Assembly: GCA_021513715.1 (NCBI GenBank)
Contig: CP084167.1
Span: 450,124 to 514,123, forward strand
Reading direction: 5' to 3'
Source: Candidatus Heimdallarchaeum endolithica
GTDB lineage: Archaea > Asgardarchaeota > Heimdallarchaeia > Heimdallarchaeales > Heimdallarchaeaceae
Length of the DNA stretch: 64,000 nucleotides
Both the position numbers and the translations under genes were made by a program. Of this stretch, positions 10,601-19,260 are shown in pieces; position 1 is the first letter of the stretch, and every line of letters begins with the position of its first letter. The notes beneath the pieces were generated by a model, which was given only the letters and a program-made list of their open reading frames with translations, made no database searches and had not been told where the DNA came from.

Positions 10601-12021
10601 CTTTAATTAATGACTCTGGTACTGATTTAGATGATGATGGATTAACCAATCTTGAAGAATTTAATTTGGGTACTTTTGCTAATAGCACTGATACAGACAG
10701 TGATGCAATGAATGATTTATGGGAAGTTCAAACGGGAACAAATCCAACAATAGACGATTCTGCTGTAGATTTAGATAATGATACCTTATCTAATTTAGAC
10801 GAATATAATCTTGGTACTTTTGCAAACAACTCTGATACTGATAATGATGGAATGTTTGACGGTTATGAAGTTTATTCAGGTTTAGATCCTTTTGTTGATG
10901 ATGCAAATTCTGATTTAGACAATGACGGATTAACTAACCTAGAGGAATTTAACTTGGGTACTTTTGCTAATAGCACTGATACAGATAGCGATTTTATGGA
11001 CGATTTGTGGGAAGTTCAAACGGGTACAAATCCAATTATAAATGATGCTAATTCTGATTTAGACAATGACACTTTGTCTAACGTAGATGAGTATAATCTT
11101 GGTACTTTTGCAAACAATTCTGATACTGATAATGATGGAATGTTTGACGGTTATGAAGTTTATTCAGGTTTAGATCCTTTTGTTGATGATGCAAATTCTG
11201 ATTTAGACAATGACGGATTAACTAACCTAGAGGAATTTAACTTGGGTACTTTTGCGAATAACACAGATACAGATGATGATGGTTTAACTGATTATGAGGA
11301 AGTGAAAGAATACTTTACCAATCCTATCGATAACGACTCTGACAATGATGGATTAACTGATTATGAAGAAGTGAAAATTTATGGAACTGACCCAAATGAT
11401 GAAGACACGGATGGTGATGGAGATCCTGATGGTAAAGAAATAGAAAATGGTCTCGATCCTCTCAATCCTAAATCTAATTTAGAACACAAAGAAAAAGTCA
11501 AAAGGATTATAACTCTCGTTTCTATAATCACTGGAGCTGTTGTCGCAACTATTAGTATTACTTTTTTGACTTTTGTTGGAATTAGACTTTATCTCAGAAA
11601 AAAGGCTTCTACTTTAGGCTTTTCTTCGGTTAAAGAAATGTTTTCTGCTAAAAAACTAGGATTCAAGGATAAATTGGAGTGGGAGCAAATCTCTTCTTTA
11701 GGTTATAATACTAAATCAGACTATCTTAAAGCACTTAAAAGAGAAGAAAATTATAAAACTCTTATTAACCTACTTAATCAATTTAAACCCAATATCCCTG
11801 TTACATTGCAAAGATTATCAGAACTCTCAGGATTTTCTAAGAAAAAAGTTGAAGAGTATATCAATGATATTCTACGTTCTAACCCTGATATTGGTGAGTA
11901 TTATGAACTTGAACAGTCTTTCATTAGAAAGGAAACCATAGAAATTGAAAATGAGATAGACAAATTACTCAGTAAATATCGAGATTGGGAAGCTGTAGGT
12001 GAAGGTAAAAAGAAAGAATAG
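7654..12021 (+). CDS. Giant surface protein: FG-GAP propeller repeats, calcium repeats, membrane helix, cytoplasmic PCI-like domain
   Basis: 1455 aa. The N-terminal hydrophobic segment (about 17-35) is a signal anchor. Residues about 90-860 hold many FG-GAP/VCBS-like repeats in which ADIDGDTELEIIxG alternates with VYVWNxDGTxVPGWPKT, enough for one or two propellers. Residues about 865-1270 are thrombospondin-type-3-like calcium repeats (DSDNDGLPDGDE, DTDNDGMFDGYEVYSG). A membrane helix at about 1285-1310 is followed by a cytoplasmic tail of roughly 145 residues. The tail contains a winged-helix-like part (TLQRLSELSGFSKKKVEEYI) and ends IDKLLSKYRDWEAVGEGKK, the signature shared with other proteins here. 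The layout suggests outside binding linked to an inside adaptor domain; that link is inference. Confidence 0.85.
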   Translation: MKQAKAYCRKENKGLGLTIIVLFLIISQIVVSLAISGNSGKGILNFEQNSLEDNRNEGFYKEAKIDDFNLDDINKYKSEETKNDYTTDKVSKALTSFGNWPIYVGGELKGGPGAGDIDGDGNYEIVVGTLNGLIRVYEIDGTESLSWSGGKNIGVAITSTPMLANIDNNPATDEIIVGTANGSVYAFFGNGSIIPGWPVDCEGAVEESLAVGDINGDGNNEIVIGSNSTKVYVFDADGTIVGGWPKTTEGAVIVAPVLDDVDNDNISDIIVGSTDGKLYVWKGNGAILTNFPIDLSESITHPLAVADINQDGTIDIACPAGSNLYLLANNGTTIHSWKASYGVKPEWLGPIIADINWDREYEIVALSREGELKIYSFTGDTLSNYDLITNIAINMDPVITDIDNDINWEMLYCSSSNIYSINFDSSSTNEMLLSGYVQITGMINILGKYLFYTDSSGYFLSAENVHQTVYNWEKINFNSINNRFNSYIYYYTVVSGWPKIINSRSLAVADIDGDTELEIIVGCTDGYENKVYVWNGDGTVVLGWPKTVSGDAHSLAVADIDGDKELELIVGSSGGVYVWNSDGTYVTEWPKLINCSSLAIADIDGDTELEIIIGNNSGVYVWNGDGTIVPGWPKTSGGRSLAVADIDGDTELEIIAGYSDQVYIWNSDGTVVPGWPKTISGYCYSLAIADIDGDTKIEIITGYNGGIIIWNGDGTIVPGWPKTIYDFYCSLIVVDIDGDTELEIIAEHGDLYNGGIIIWNGDGTIVPGWPKTSGGRSLAVADIDGDTELEIIAGYSDGYEEKVYAWNSDGTVVPSWPKMSGGYSLAIADIDGDTELEIISTSVGGVHIWNSMGTGYAPFYTYSVNIRRTGTYIDTDNDGLFDHEEELLRTDPSKVDSDNDGLPDGDEINIFSTDPTKVDSDNDGLPDGDEINIFSTDPTKVDSDNDGLPDGDEIKIYFTNPNIKDTDSDGMYDGYEVYSGLNPLINDSGTDLDDDGLTNLEEFNLGTFANSTDTDSDAMNDLWEVQTGTNPTIDDSAVDLDNDTLSNLDEYNLGTFANNSDTDNDGMFDGYEVYSGLDPFVDDANSDLDNDGLTNLEEFNLGTFANSTDTDSDFMDDLWEVQTGTNPIINDANSDLDNDTLSNVDEYNLGTFANNSDTDNDGMFDGYEVYSGLDPFVDDANSDLDNDGLTNLEEFNLGTFANNTDTDDDGLTDYEEVKEYFTNPIDNDSDNDGLTDYEEVKIYGTDPNDEDTDGDGDPDGKEIENGLDPLNPKSNLEHKEKVKRIITLVSIITGAVVATISITFLTFVGIRLYLRKKASTLGFSSVKEMFSAKKLGFKDKLEWEQISSLGYNTKSDYLKALKREENYKTLINLLNQFKPNIPVTLQRLSELSGFSKKKVEEYINDILRSNPDIGEYYELEQSFIRKETIEIENEIDKLLSKYRDWEAVGEGKKKE

Positions 12022-12117
12022 CTAAAAACATTTTTTCTTTCATTTTTCTTTTTTTGTAGTTTAATTTCTTATTAAATTAGAAGTCATTCTATAAGTATCT
12101 TTATTAATTTCTCAAAA

Positions 12118-12798
12118 ATGCTTTTATGTCTAAATACTAAATTTATTTGTATGAATAATTCTTCTGAAAAAATAGTTTTAACTATTTGTCATAATAATGA
12201 GGAAACGTGTGATAGTTGTTCTCTTTTTGGTAATTTAATGTGTAAGTTAGATCACAAAGACTCGATTATTTTTATTTGGCCATTCTTAACAATGATTGGT
12301 CTTTTAACAGCAGGTATTATAATAACAAGAATGAAAGTTGATACTCCTTGGTGGGCAATAATTACTTTCATTGGGGTATATTTTTTGTACATGTTTTTTT
12401 TCTTCAACATCTGGGAAAGTAAGATCCTTTGCAGTCACTGTCCTTTCTATGTTATTGATGATTCAAAGATTCTAAAATGCTATGCTAATTATGGTTTCTT
12501 GAAAACAGCTAAATACAATCCTACACCTATAACTAAATCAGAACAGATACAATTTATTATAGGAGCTTTGTTATTATTTTTTATTCCAATGACTTTTCTT
12601 TTGATTATTCAGAACTTTCTTTTTGCAGGATTAGTTGCCTTAAGTACAGTAATCTTTTTTGTTAATACAATGAATTCCTCTTGTAAAAAGTGTCCTAATT
12701 TCTCTTGTATTCTAAATAGGGTTCCTGAAGAATGGAAAGAAGAATATTTCAAGAAGAATGAAGTAATGAGAAAAGCTTGGGAAGAAAATAGTCAATAA
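12118..12798 (+). CDS. Cys-rich integral membrane protein, unknown function
   Basis: Up to 226 aa; an internal ATG at 12151 is an equally possible start. Four hydrophobic segments are visible as two pairs (about 58-75 and 82-100, then about 145-165 and 168-185). Soluble loops carry cysteine clusters: CHNNEETCDSCSLF with a later MCK, CSHCPFYV with a later LKC, and CKKCPNFSC. The spacing suggests metal or Fe-S binding, or redox-active thiols, on the membrane surface. I do not recognise the family. The short gap to the MFS gene that follows (90 nt, with a T-rich run) does not show an operon clearly. Confidence 0.6.
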   Translation: MLLCLNTKFICMNNSSEKIVLTICHNNEETCDSCSLFGNLMCKLDHKDSIIFIWPFLTMIGLLTAGIIITRMKVDTPWWAIITFIGVYFLYMFFFFNIWESKILCSHCPFYVIDDSKILKCYANYGFLKTAKYNPTPITKSEQIQFIIGALLLFFIPMTFLLIIQNFLFAGLVALSTVIFFVNTMNSSCKKCPNFSCILNRVPEEWKEEYFKKNEVMRKAWEENSQ

Positions 12799-12888
12799 CT
12801 GATAAATTTTAATTAAATTTTTTTTCAATTTCCTTATTTTGTAAATAAGATTAAAAAAATTTAAAAATAACTGGCTTTTTTAGAAACC

Positions 12889-14331
12889 ATGAGCATTGTA
12901 AAAAAAACAAATAAAAAGAATGTTTTTCTATTTAGTTTCTACGACATTGCTAATACAGTTTATTCTCAAGTTATACAAAGTACAATTATCTTGCGTTATA
13001 TTCAGATTATTGGCCAAGTAGAGAACGGGATGACTAAAGATCAAGCTTATTTTGTTTTTACAACAATTCAAGCTTTGAGTCAGATTTTGGTTGTAGCTCT
13101 TATTCCTCTATTTGGAGCAATGATGGATAGAGCTGGTAGAAAAAAACCTTTTGTACTAACTATCACAGGGATTACTTTAATTAGCACTTCTCTTTTCTGG
13201 ATAAAGAAGAGTATAGCGGTAGTGATGACGCTTTTTATTTTAGCAAACCTCGCTTATTGGGCTGCTCTTGCTGCTTATGATGCGATGATACCTTCTTTAG
13301 CTGCAGAGAAAGATATTGGTAAAACCTCAGGGATAGCAATGGGTCTAGGTTGGGTTTCTATAATTCCTGCAATAGGAATAACAATACTTGCTAATTCTCT
13401 TTGGGGACAACCAAACGCTGATCCCAATCAAGGACCAGTTGTTTATGGTTATTATGCCAATCCTTGGACATATATCATGACAGTTGGATTGTTCATTCTA
13501 TTCTTGATACCATTCTTGTTCACAAAAGAAAAAGCTAAACCAGGTGAATTTCCTAAATTTAAAGAACTACTAAATGATTCCTTCGGAGAACTTTACCGTA
13601 CTTTCAGAGATATTAGAAAGCATAAAGAGATGTTCAAATTTATAATAGGCTACTTCTTCATTGTTGACATGGCAAATACAGCTAATATTATTCTTTTAGA
13701 TGTTCTAAGAGATGCTATCGGTTTTCCTGAGAGTCAAAGTCTAATCCTCCAGCTTCCTGTAGTTTTTACAGCTATATTTGTTATACCAATAATTGGATGG
13801 ATGGGAGACAAATTTGGAGCTAAAGCAACTGTGTGGACTGTAGGAGCATTATATCTAGTTGGTCTTGTTTCTGGAATATTAGCAATCTGGTATGGTAAAA
13901 AATCTGTCTCTCCTGGCTTGACATTAATGTTCATCCTTACTTTTATAATGATGATTTGTGTAGGAATAGGATTGGGTTCAACATGGGTTGTTCAAAGAGT
14001 GATGATCTTAAAACTAGCCCCACCAGAAAAAGTGGGAGAATATGTAGGTTTCTCTTATATTGCTGGAAGATTAAATGCTTCAGTAGCAATCTTTATCTGG
14101 GGAGGAATAATAAAAGTATTCTATCCCATTTTCAATGCAAAAGGCTATGACTATAGAACTTACTCTATAGGATTACTATTCTTGTTATTCCTATTAGTGG
14201 TAGGAATGGTCATCACGTTTTTTGTGAAGATACCTTCAGATGAAGAAAGAAAGAAGTGGGCAGAAGATTATATAAACCATGGAATGAAAACACAAACAGA
14301 ATTAGAAAAAGAGCGAAATAAAAAATCTTGA
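12889..14331 (+). CDS. MFS transporter, UMF1/Atg22-like
   Basis: 480 aa with about 12 hydrophobic helices. The start FSFYDIANTVYSQVIQ resembles the YDWANSAY-type opening of the UMF1/Atg22 branch of the major facilitator superfamily. MMDRAGRKKPFV after helix 2 is the MFS loop motif, and GDKFGAKATV repeats it in the second half. A short basic C-terminal tail lies in the cytoplasm. Substrate is unknown; relatives include efflux and amino-acid exporters, but the sequence alone does not decide. Superfamily call is firm, subfamily moderate. Confidence 0.8.
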   Translation: MSIVKKTNKKNVFLFSFYDIANTVYSQVIQSTIILRYIQIIGQVENGMTKDQAYFVFTTIQALSQILVVALIPLFGAMMDRAGRKKPFVLTITGITLISTSLFWIKKSIAVVMTLFILANLAYWAALAAYDAMIPSLAAEKDIGKTSGIAMGLGWVSIIPAIGITILANSLWGQPNADPNQGPVVYGYYANPWTYIMTVGLFILFLIPFLFTKEKAKPGEFPKFKELLNDSFGELYRTFRDIRKHKEMFKFIIGYFFIVDMANTANIILLDVLRDAIGFPESQSLILQLPVVFTAIFVIPIIGWMGDKFGAKATVWTVGALYLVGLVSGILAIWYGKKSVSPGLTLMFILTFIMMICVGIGLGSTWVVQRVMILKLAPPEKVGEYVGFSYIAGRLNASVAIFIWGGIIKVFYPIFNAKGYDYRTYSIGLLFLLFLLVVGMVITFFVKIPSDEERKKWAEDYINHGMKTQTELEKERNKKS

Positions 14332-14426
14332 GTTTTCCTTTCTTTCTTTTTTATCTTTTATAATTAAAAACAATGAATTAAAGCTGAATAAGAAGATTTT
14401 TTTATTACACTTCTATTGTCGTTTTA

Positions 14427-15467
14427 ATGAAGATTCTACAGAATAAAAAAAACAAAATGCTAGTTATTTTTATAATTATAACTCTTTCTTTAATGTTTTC
14501 TTCTTTTATTACTGGAAAAACCATAAAAAGTTATAATACAAATTTTTCTTCTTATCAAAACTTTTTAATTGTCCGATATCATGAAATAAGAGTAGATATT
14601 ATTTCTGTAGATGATATTTTCTGTAAAGAGTCATTCATTATTGAGAATATAGATAATAATAGTCTTGATACAATTCCTTTGTGGTTTAATCATTCTATAA
14701 GTTCACTCAAAATAACAGATATAAACGGTTCTCTTTTATATAACTGGAAAGTTTTTGAAACTAGTTCTAACTATGTAGAAGTCAATTTGAGAAAAAATAT
14801 TTCTTTTAATGAAATAGCTTCTTTCTCAGTAGAGTATGAATTATTGAAAGATATTCCTTTAATAACTTCAGAAAAGAATTATTACTTGTTTGAGTTTTAT
14901 GCAAGTATTACCTACTCTACTTCTGTACTTGATGTTGAGTATTCTCTCCCTGAAAACAGTTTTGTTTATCAAAGTGAAGGATCTGTTTATCCTAACAACG
15001 CTATGCAACAAATAGACTATAATAGAATCACTGTTTCATGGCGAAGTAACAATGTTAGTGCTTTTTCTAATCCTTTATTTTATGTAAAATTTGATGAACC
15101 AATAATTGAAGATGAAAATCGAGGTTTTTTTGAAAAAGCTCTTAATCTTTTTCTTTCTGGACTATTTCTTGGCTTTTTTTTGGGAATAAGTTTTCTTTCA
15201 TGGTTTGCAAGATATAAAGAAAAAAGGGCTAAAAAACAATTAGGATTAAGTCTTCTAGATGATAACCAAAAAGAGTTAATAAAAATAATCTATGAACATA
15301 ATGGAAAGATAAGCCAGAAAGAAATGTGTTCAGTGACTGGTTTTTCTAAATCTAAAATAAGCAGAAATCTTATACCTTTAGAAAAAAGAGGGCTAATTTA
15401 TAGAGAAAGATGGGGAAGAACTTACGTAATTCATCTTACTAAAGAAGGAAAAACAGTTATTGAATAA
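14427..15467 (+). CDS. Membrane-anchored winged-helix regulator with extracellular sensor region
   Basis: 346 aa. A signal/anchor helix lies at about residues 11-30, followed by an extracellular beta-rich region (about 35-235), a membrane helix at about 240-262, then a cytoplasmic winged helix at about 272-346. The winged helix reads NQKELIKIIYEHNGKISQKE with recognition-helix residues FSKSKISRNLIPLEKRGL and wing YRERWGRTYVIHLT, MarR/ArsR-like. This layout of an external domain joined directly to a DNA-binding domain is common among archaeal one-component regulators. The gene lies 227 nt ahead of the surface protein gene at 15695, whose upstream region has a phased repeat array; control of that gene is a reasonable inference. 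Confidence 0.75.
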   Translation: MKILQNKKNKMLVIFIIITLSLMFSSFITGKTIKSYNTNFSSYQNFLIVRYHEIRVDIISVDDIFCKESFIIENIDNNSLDTIPLWFNHSISSLKITDINGSLLYNWKVFETSSNYVEVNLRKNISFNEIASFSVEYELLKDIPLITSEKNYYLFEFYASITYSTSVLDVEYSLPENSFVYQSEGSVYPNNAMQQIDYNRITVSWRSNNVSAFSNPLFYVKFDEPIIEDENRGFFEKALNLFLSGLFLGFFLGISFLSWFARYKEKRAKKQLGLSLLDDNQKELIKIIYEHNGKISQKEMCSVTGFSKSKISRNLIPLEKRGLIYRERWGRTYVIHLTKEGKTVIE

Positions 15468-15580
15468 AAAAAAGCAAATACTAGATGTATTCCAGCTTTT
15501 ATTAAGCAAAGGAATGTTTAAATTTCTCTTTTATATAATTTTTAATTATAGGTCGTAAGTACAATAAAAAGTTCTTTTTT

Positions 15581-15688
15581 CAAATCGTTTCACTATTGTT
15601 TCACTTGTTTTACAATCGTTTCTTAACAGTTTTATCGTTGCTAAATCCAACTTTTAATAAATAACCGTTTTATGACAGTGTTAGGTGA
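15581..15688 (+). promoter_or_regulatory. Phased GTTT repeats, TATA-like box and GGTGA ribosome site
   Basis: GTTT cores (several in the form TCGTTTC) begin at 15587, 15598, 15607, 15618 and 15629, with a weaker GTTG at 15637. Spacing is 8-11 nt, about one helical turn, so they lie on one DNA face. Just downstream, TTTTAATAAATAA (15652-15664) is a TATA candidate. AGGTGA at 15683-15688 is a ribosome binding site 6 nt before the ATG at 15695. The array sits where an activator would bind ahead of the TATA box. Confidence 0.5.
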
Positions 15689-15694
15689 AAAAAA

Positions 15695-16765
15695 ATGAAC
15701 AAGAGACTATACACCTATTTGACTATAACTGGAGTAATATTCCTGGTTCTTATGAGTTCTTTACCATTAACTTCTTTGGCAGACAAAGGAGATAATGTGA
15801 ATGTTGGTAAAGATAATGGATCTTTTATTATTGATACTCCTTTGTTAAAGGTAAAACTTTTGAATAATAAACCAGATATTATGTTCTGGATAGCAAACGA
15901 TACTGATTCTAATAAAAGAAAGCCTGTTCCTGCTTATCACATTGGATTTAAATATGTAGTAGAATTATTCGGGGATGACTTAGTTGTAGATAATAGAACT
16001 GAACTCGGAGGAAAATCTTACAATTTAGCAACTATTGATTGGACCTTAACAACTGAAAATAAAACAGATGAAGTTATTTCTACTTTATCTTCAGAAATTT
16101 TATCCAATGGTGCTACAATTAGTTTTATCTTTCATGTTTTTACAAAAGATACTACTGTAACAAGAGTGTTAAATGATAATACTACAGTAACCTATGAAGT
16201 AAAAGCTCTATCAGAAATAAAATTTGATATTGTTGTTTCAAATTGGACCTTTACAGAAGGAGCAGTAGGATTGACTTTCGTTACAACAGTACATGAACTT
16301 GCTTATAGACATAGAGTAAGAGCAGGAAATGCTACACATACTCAAGGTGAAACAGAAGAAAGAAATAGCACTAAAACTACTCCACGTGAAAAAAGAGACA
16401 ATGACCCTGAAAAATGGGGTGTAGAATTTACTGACGATAAAGGCAATCTTCAAAGTTATTTTGCTTGGACACCTGAAGCTGATGTTTTTGATGCAGACGA
16501 TAATTACTTGAAAACAGTCAATGTTACTGCTACAACTGCAGAAAGAGGTTTCAAAGAAAAAAAAGTTTCTAATAAAAAATTCGGAATTGATTATTTATTC
16601 TTATTTATTACTTATCCCAATTATGGAGATAATTTGAAATTAGTACATGACCCAACAATTGGAGTAGTAGAAACATCAAGCGGACTTCCTTGGGCAACAA
16701 CTGCATCAATTGTCTTACCATTGGTAATTGTAGGCCTAATAGTAATAAATAGAAGAAGAAAGTAA
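15695..16765 (+). CDS. Exported, C-terminally anchored protein of unknown family
   Basis: 356 aa. A signal peptide (about 1-30, ending SLADKG) leads into a mature region of about 300 aa rich in beta-strand pattern and N-x-S/T sequons. A single helix near 330-350 (ASIVLPLVIVGLIVI) is followed by RRRK, so the protein is anchored facing outside. No repeat or catalytic motif is recognised; a run of charged residues near 225-245 looks like a flexible loop. Start is fixed by AGGTGA six nt upstream. The strong ribosome site and the repeat array upstream suggest a regulated, well-expressed envelope protein. Confidence 0.7.
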   Translation: MNKRLYTYLTITGVIFLVLMSSLPLTSLADKGDNVNVGKDNGSFIIDTPLLKVKLLNNKPDIMFWIANDTDSNKRKPVPAYHIGFKYVVELFGDDLVVDNRTELGGKSYNLATIDWTLTTENKTDEVISTLSSEILSNGATISFIFHVFTKDTTVTRVLNDNTTVTYEVKALSEIKFDIVVSNWTFTEGAVGLTFVTTVHELAYRHRVRAGNATHTQGETEERNSTKTTPREKRDNDPEKWGVEFTDDKGNLQSYFAWTPEADVFDADDNYLKTVNVTATTAERGFKEKKVSNKKFGIDYLFLFITYPNYGDNLKLVHDPTIGVVETSSGLPWATTASIVLPLVIVGLIVINRRRK

Positions 16766-17584
16766 TTATTCTTTGTTCTTCATTTTACTTTTTTTCTCTT
16801 TATTTATCTTTTTAGCGAATTCTAAGGCTTCTTTGTATCTCTCTATAGTTTCAACTTGTAACTCATCATCAGAGTCTAATTTGGTGATTTTTTCTCTAAG
16901 TGTTCTTATAAATAACTTGAGTTCCTCTTCAGGTAATTCATCAATTATCGTTTTCGCAAGAAAAATGTTAGCAGTATCAACATTTGGAATATCTAACTCT
17001 AAAGGGTTTTTCTCCCATTCTTCAATAGAATAGGCTAATTGTTCTGTTCCTAAAAGGTCTATTATTTGATCTATCTTAAAAGGTACAAGTTCTTTAAATC
17101 TTTTAAATGCATTAGCATATTTTTCACTTTCTGCAATTCTTGTCTCAAAGAATCTATCAGTAGGAAATAGAATTTTCACCGCACTTAAAGCAAAAGTTCC
17201 TGTCTGAAAAATCAAAATTAAAGACTTTGCTTCACTTGAATTTTCATTGTGGGTAGACAAAAAAGCTTTTTCTAATTTTTCTTTATTAGTTAGTTTCCAT
17301 ATTCTTCTTAATAATTTGATTTCAAAAGCCCCTTTAACTTTTTTATTTTTACTTTCAATAAATATTATGTAATCTTTTTTTCTAATAGTTCCAGTATAAT
17401 TTTTTCTCAGTTGAGTTAGATCTACTTCTTCTCCTTCTTCTCTCCTTTCCTCAAAATAAAAAATAATTTTCTTCTCTTTGCTAATATAAAATTTTTTACT
17501 TTCAGTTACCTCTCTGTCTGTGTCTCTATGAAGTAAAATCTTCTCAAGAATAAAAGGAAGATTTTCTTTAGAAACATTAGTCAT
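16766..17584 (-). CDS. Hypothetical cytoplasmic protein
   Basis: 272 aa, acidic/basic mixed, no signal peptide or membrane helix. The N-terminal half looks alpha/beta (FYISKEKKIIFYFEE, KKDYIIFIESKNKKVKG). The C-terminal half is helical and ends in a lysine-rich tail (KKINKEKKSKMKNKE). I do not recognise the family. The gene ends directly against the end of the convergent gene at 15695-16765 with no spacer, so the two transcripts must overlap. Confidence 0.6.
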   Translation of the reverse strand: MTNVSKENLPFILEKILLHRDTDREVTESKKFYISKEKKIIFYFEERREEGEEVDLTQLRKNYTGTIRKKDYIIFIESKNKKVKGAFEIKLLRRIWKLTNKEKLEKAFLSTHNENSSEAKSLILIFQTGTFALSAVKILFPTDRFFETRIAESEKYANAFKRFKELVPFKIDQIIDLLGTEQLAYSIEEWEKNPLELDIPNVDTANIFLAKTIIDELPEEELKLFIRTLREKITKLDSDDELQVETIERYKEALEFAKKINKEKKSKMKNKE

Positions 17585-17784
17585 AGATGAACGTTTCTGT
17601 ACAAGCTTTTTAAAGGTTAACCAAAAGAAGATAGAATAATGTAGAAGAAAAGATAGAACATTCTATTGGTTATTAGTTCTAAGAAGTTTGAAAAAAAAAG
17701 AATTATGTTTAAATTATTAAAACTTACTATGAACTTAACTTGATAGAAGAAAAATATGAAAAGAAAATCAATTTTGTCTTTTGC

Positions 17785-19134
17785 TTACTTTTGACAAAAT
17801 TCTTCGAAAACTTTGAATAGATATAGCTGTTTGATGTACCAGTCATGATAAGGTTTAGGAGCATATTCTTCAGGAATTTTAGAATAATGATTAAAGATAT
17901 AGTTTATTTTTCTCAATCCATTTAGAAATATGTATGTAGTTTTAATATCTGACAAACCCTTGAAAAATTTCATCAAAAAGTCTAAAACTGTGGGTTTGGG
18001 ATATTTATTATCTAAAATTCTGTTTATTTCTGTTTTTGAAATTAAACCTCTTTTGAATAAAAAGAGTAATTTATCTTTTTCAAAGCTTAAAATATGCGTT
18101 CTAAAAGCCTCTAAAGCTGCAAGGTGTTTTCCAACTAACTTGAAAAATTCAGTATGATAATTCCATAATCGATAAATAGAAGCTTCTCTCCTTTGTAAGG
18201 CTTCTAACAAAACTTTAGAAATAATGCTTAATGCGATAAGTGCTGGACCAGATCCCTCTATATTGAAAGGGTTTATCTGAAATGCTGCTTCTCCAATAGA
18301 TAGAAAACCATACCATGCTAGAGTTATTGGTCTTCTTGCAACAGATTTATCTGAATAAGAAATGATCGGAGAAATGTTGATTCCTTTTGATTTGTTTATT
18401 ATCTCGTTAGTTACAGCTTTTGCTTTTCTTTTAGTTAATTTTTTATTAAGAACTGTGAAAAAAGAAATAGTTTTGTTTTCTTTTTCGATTCTTGAGTAAA
18501 ATTCTCTATCAAAGAAATAGTAGAAAGCATTGTTTTCTAATTCGATTTCATTAAGTAATTTCTCTTTTTGTTCAATTTTATTTTGAGAATAAAAAGTTTC
18601 AACATATTTTTTTGATGAGATTTTGGTGTTTAGGTCAAGTATTTCTATATTTTTTGTTAATATTCGTTCTACTCCAGAACAATCTACAATGATTCTTCCA
18701 TTAATTATTTTGCCATCTTTCGTTTTGACCCCAATAACCCATTGTCCTCTTCCAACAGGATCAGTAATTTCTGTATCAAAACTGAATTTTGCTCCAGATT
18801 TAGCTGCACTATCAACCATAAAGTTAACATATTCTTGAAGATTAAACTTCACATAATCTCTTTTTGGTAAAGGAAAAATTTGACTTAAATCACTAAAAGA
18901 AAAGAATACTTTTCTAGTAACTTTTTTTGCTTTTTTATAGGTTTGGAGGAATTTAGAAGAATTGTATGTATTTATATCTACGTACTGTTGTTGATTTCTT
19001 CCTATTTCTTCTTTTTTCTTTTTTTCAAAAACAATAACTTTCTTTCCTGCTATAGCTAAATTAAAAGCTAAAGTTGCACCTGTAAAACCAGAACCTACAA
19101 TTATTACATCATACTGTTCTTCTTTTTTTGACAT
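17785..19134 (-). CDS. FAD-dependent oxidoreductase, geranylgeranyl-reductase family
   Basis: 449 aa. The N-terminal dinucleotide-binding motif DVIIVGSGFTGATLAF (about 9-24) with acidic strand end VIVFEKK marks a Rossmann FAD site. A second FAD segment IIVDCSGVER lies near 150, and GEAAFQINPFNIEGSGPALI near 280 matches the GD-like FAD motif of the geranylgeranyl reductase/FixC-like group. In archaea these enzymes saturate isoprenoid chains of membrane lipids or menaquinone, but the family also holds halogenases and other hydroxylases. Here the GD motif reads GEAA, a mild departure. Lipid reductase is the leading guess, not proven. Confidence 0.7.
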   Translation of the reverse strand: MSKKEEQYDVIIVGSGFTGATLAFNLAIAGKKVIVFEKKKKEEIGRNQQQYVDINTYNSSKFLQTYKKAKKVTRKVFFSFSDLSQIFPLPKRDYVKFNLQEYVNFMVDSAAKSGAKFSFDTEITDPVGRGQWVIGVKTKDGKIINGRIIVDCSGVERILTKNIEILDLNTKISSKKYVETFYSQNKIEQKEKLLNEIELENNAFYYFFDREFYSRIEKENKTISFFTVLNKKLTKRKAKAVTNEIINKSKGINISPIISYSDKSVARRPITLAWYGFLSIGEAAFQINPFNIEGSGPALIALSIISKVLLEALQRREASIYRLWNYHTEFFKLVGKHLAALEAFRTHILSFEKDKLLFLFKRGLISKTEINRILDNKYPKPTVLDFLMKFFKGLSDIKTTYIFLNGLRKINYIFNHYSKIPEEYAPKPYHDWYIKQLYLFKVFEEFCQK

Positions 19135-19260
19135 TAATCAAACTTTTAGATTAAATTATTTGAACATTTTCTATTAATTTGTTATCGATTTGATCTTTGT
19201 AAAATATCGACGTAATAATTTAACTCTTAAGAAAGTTAAGAAAAAAAATATGTTAGAGCT

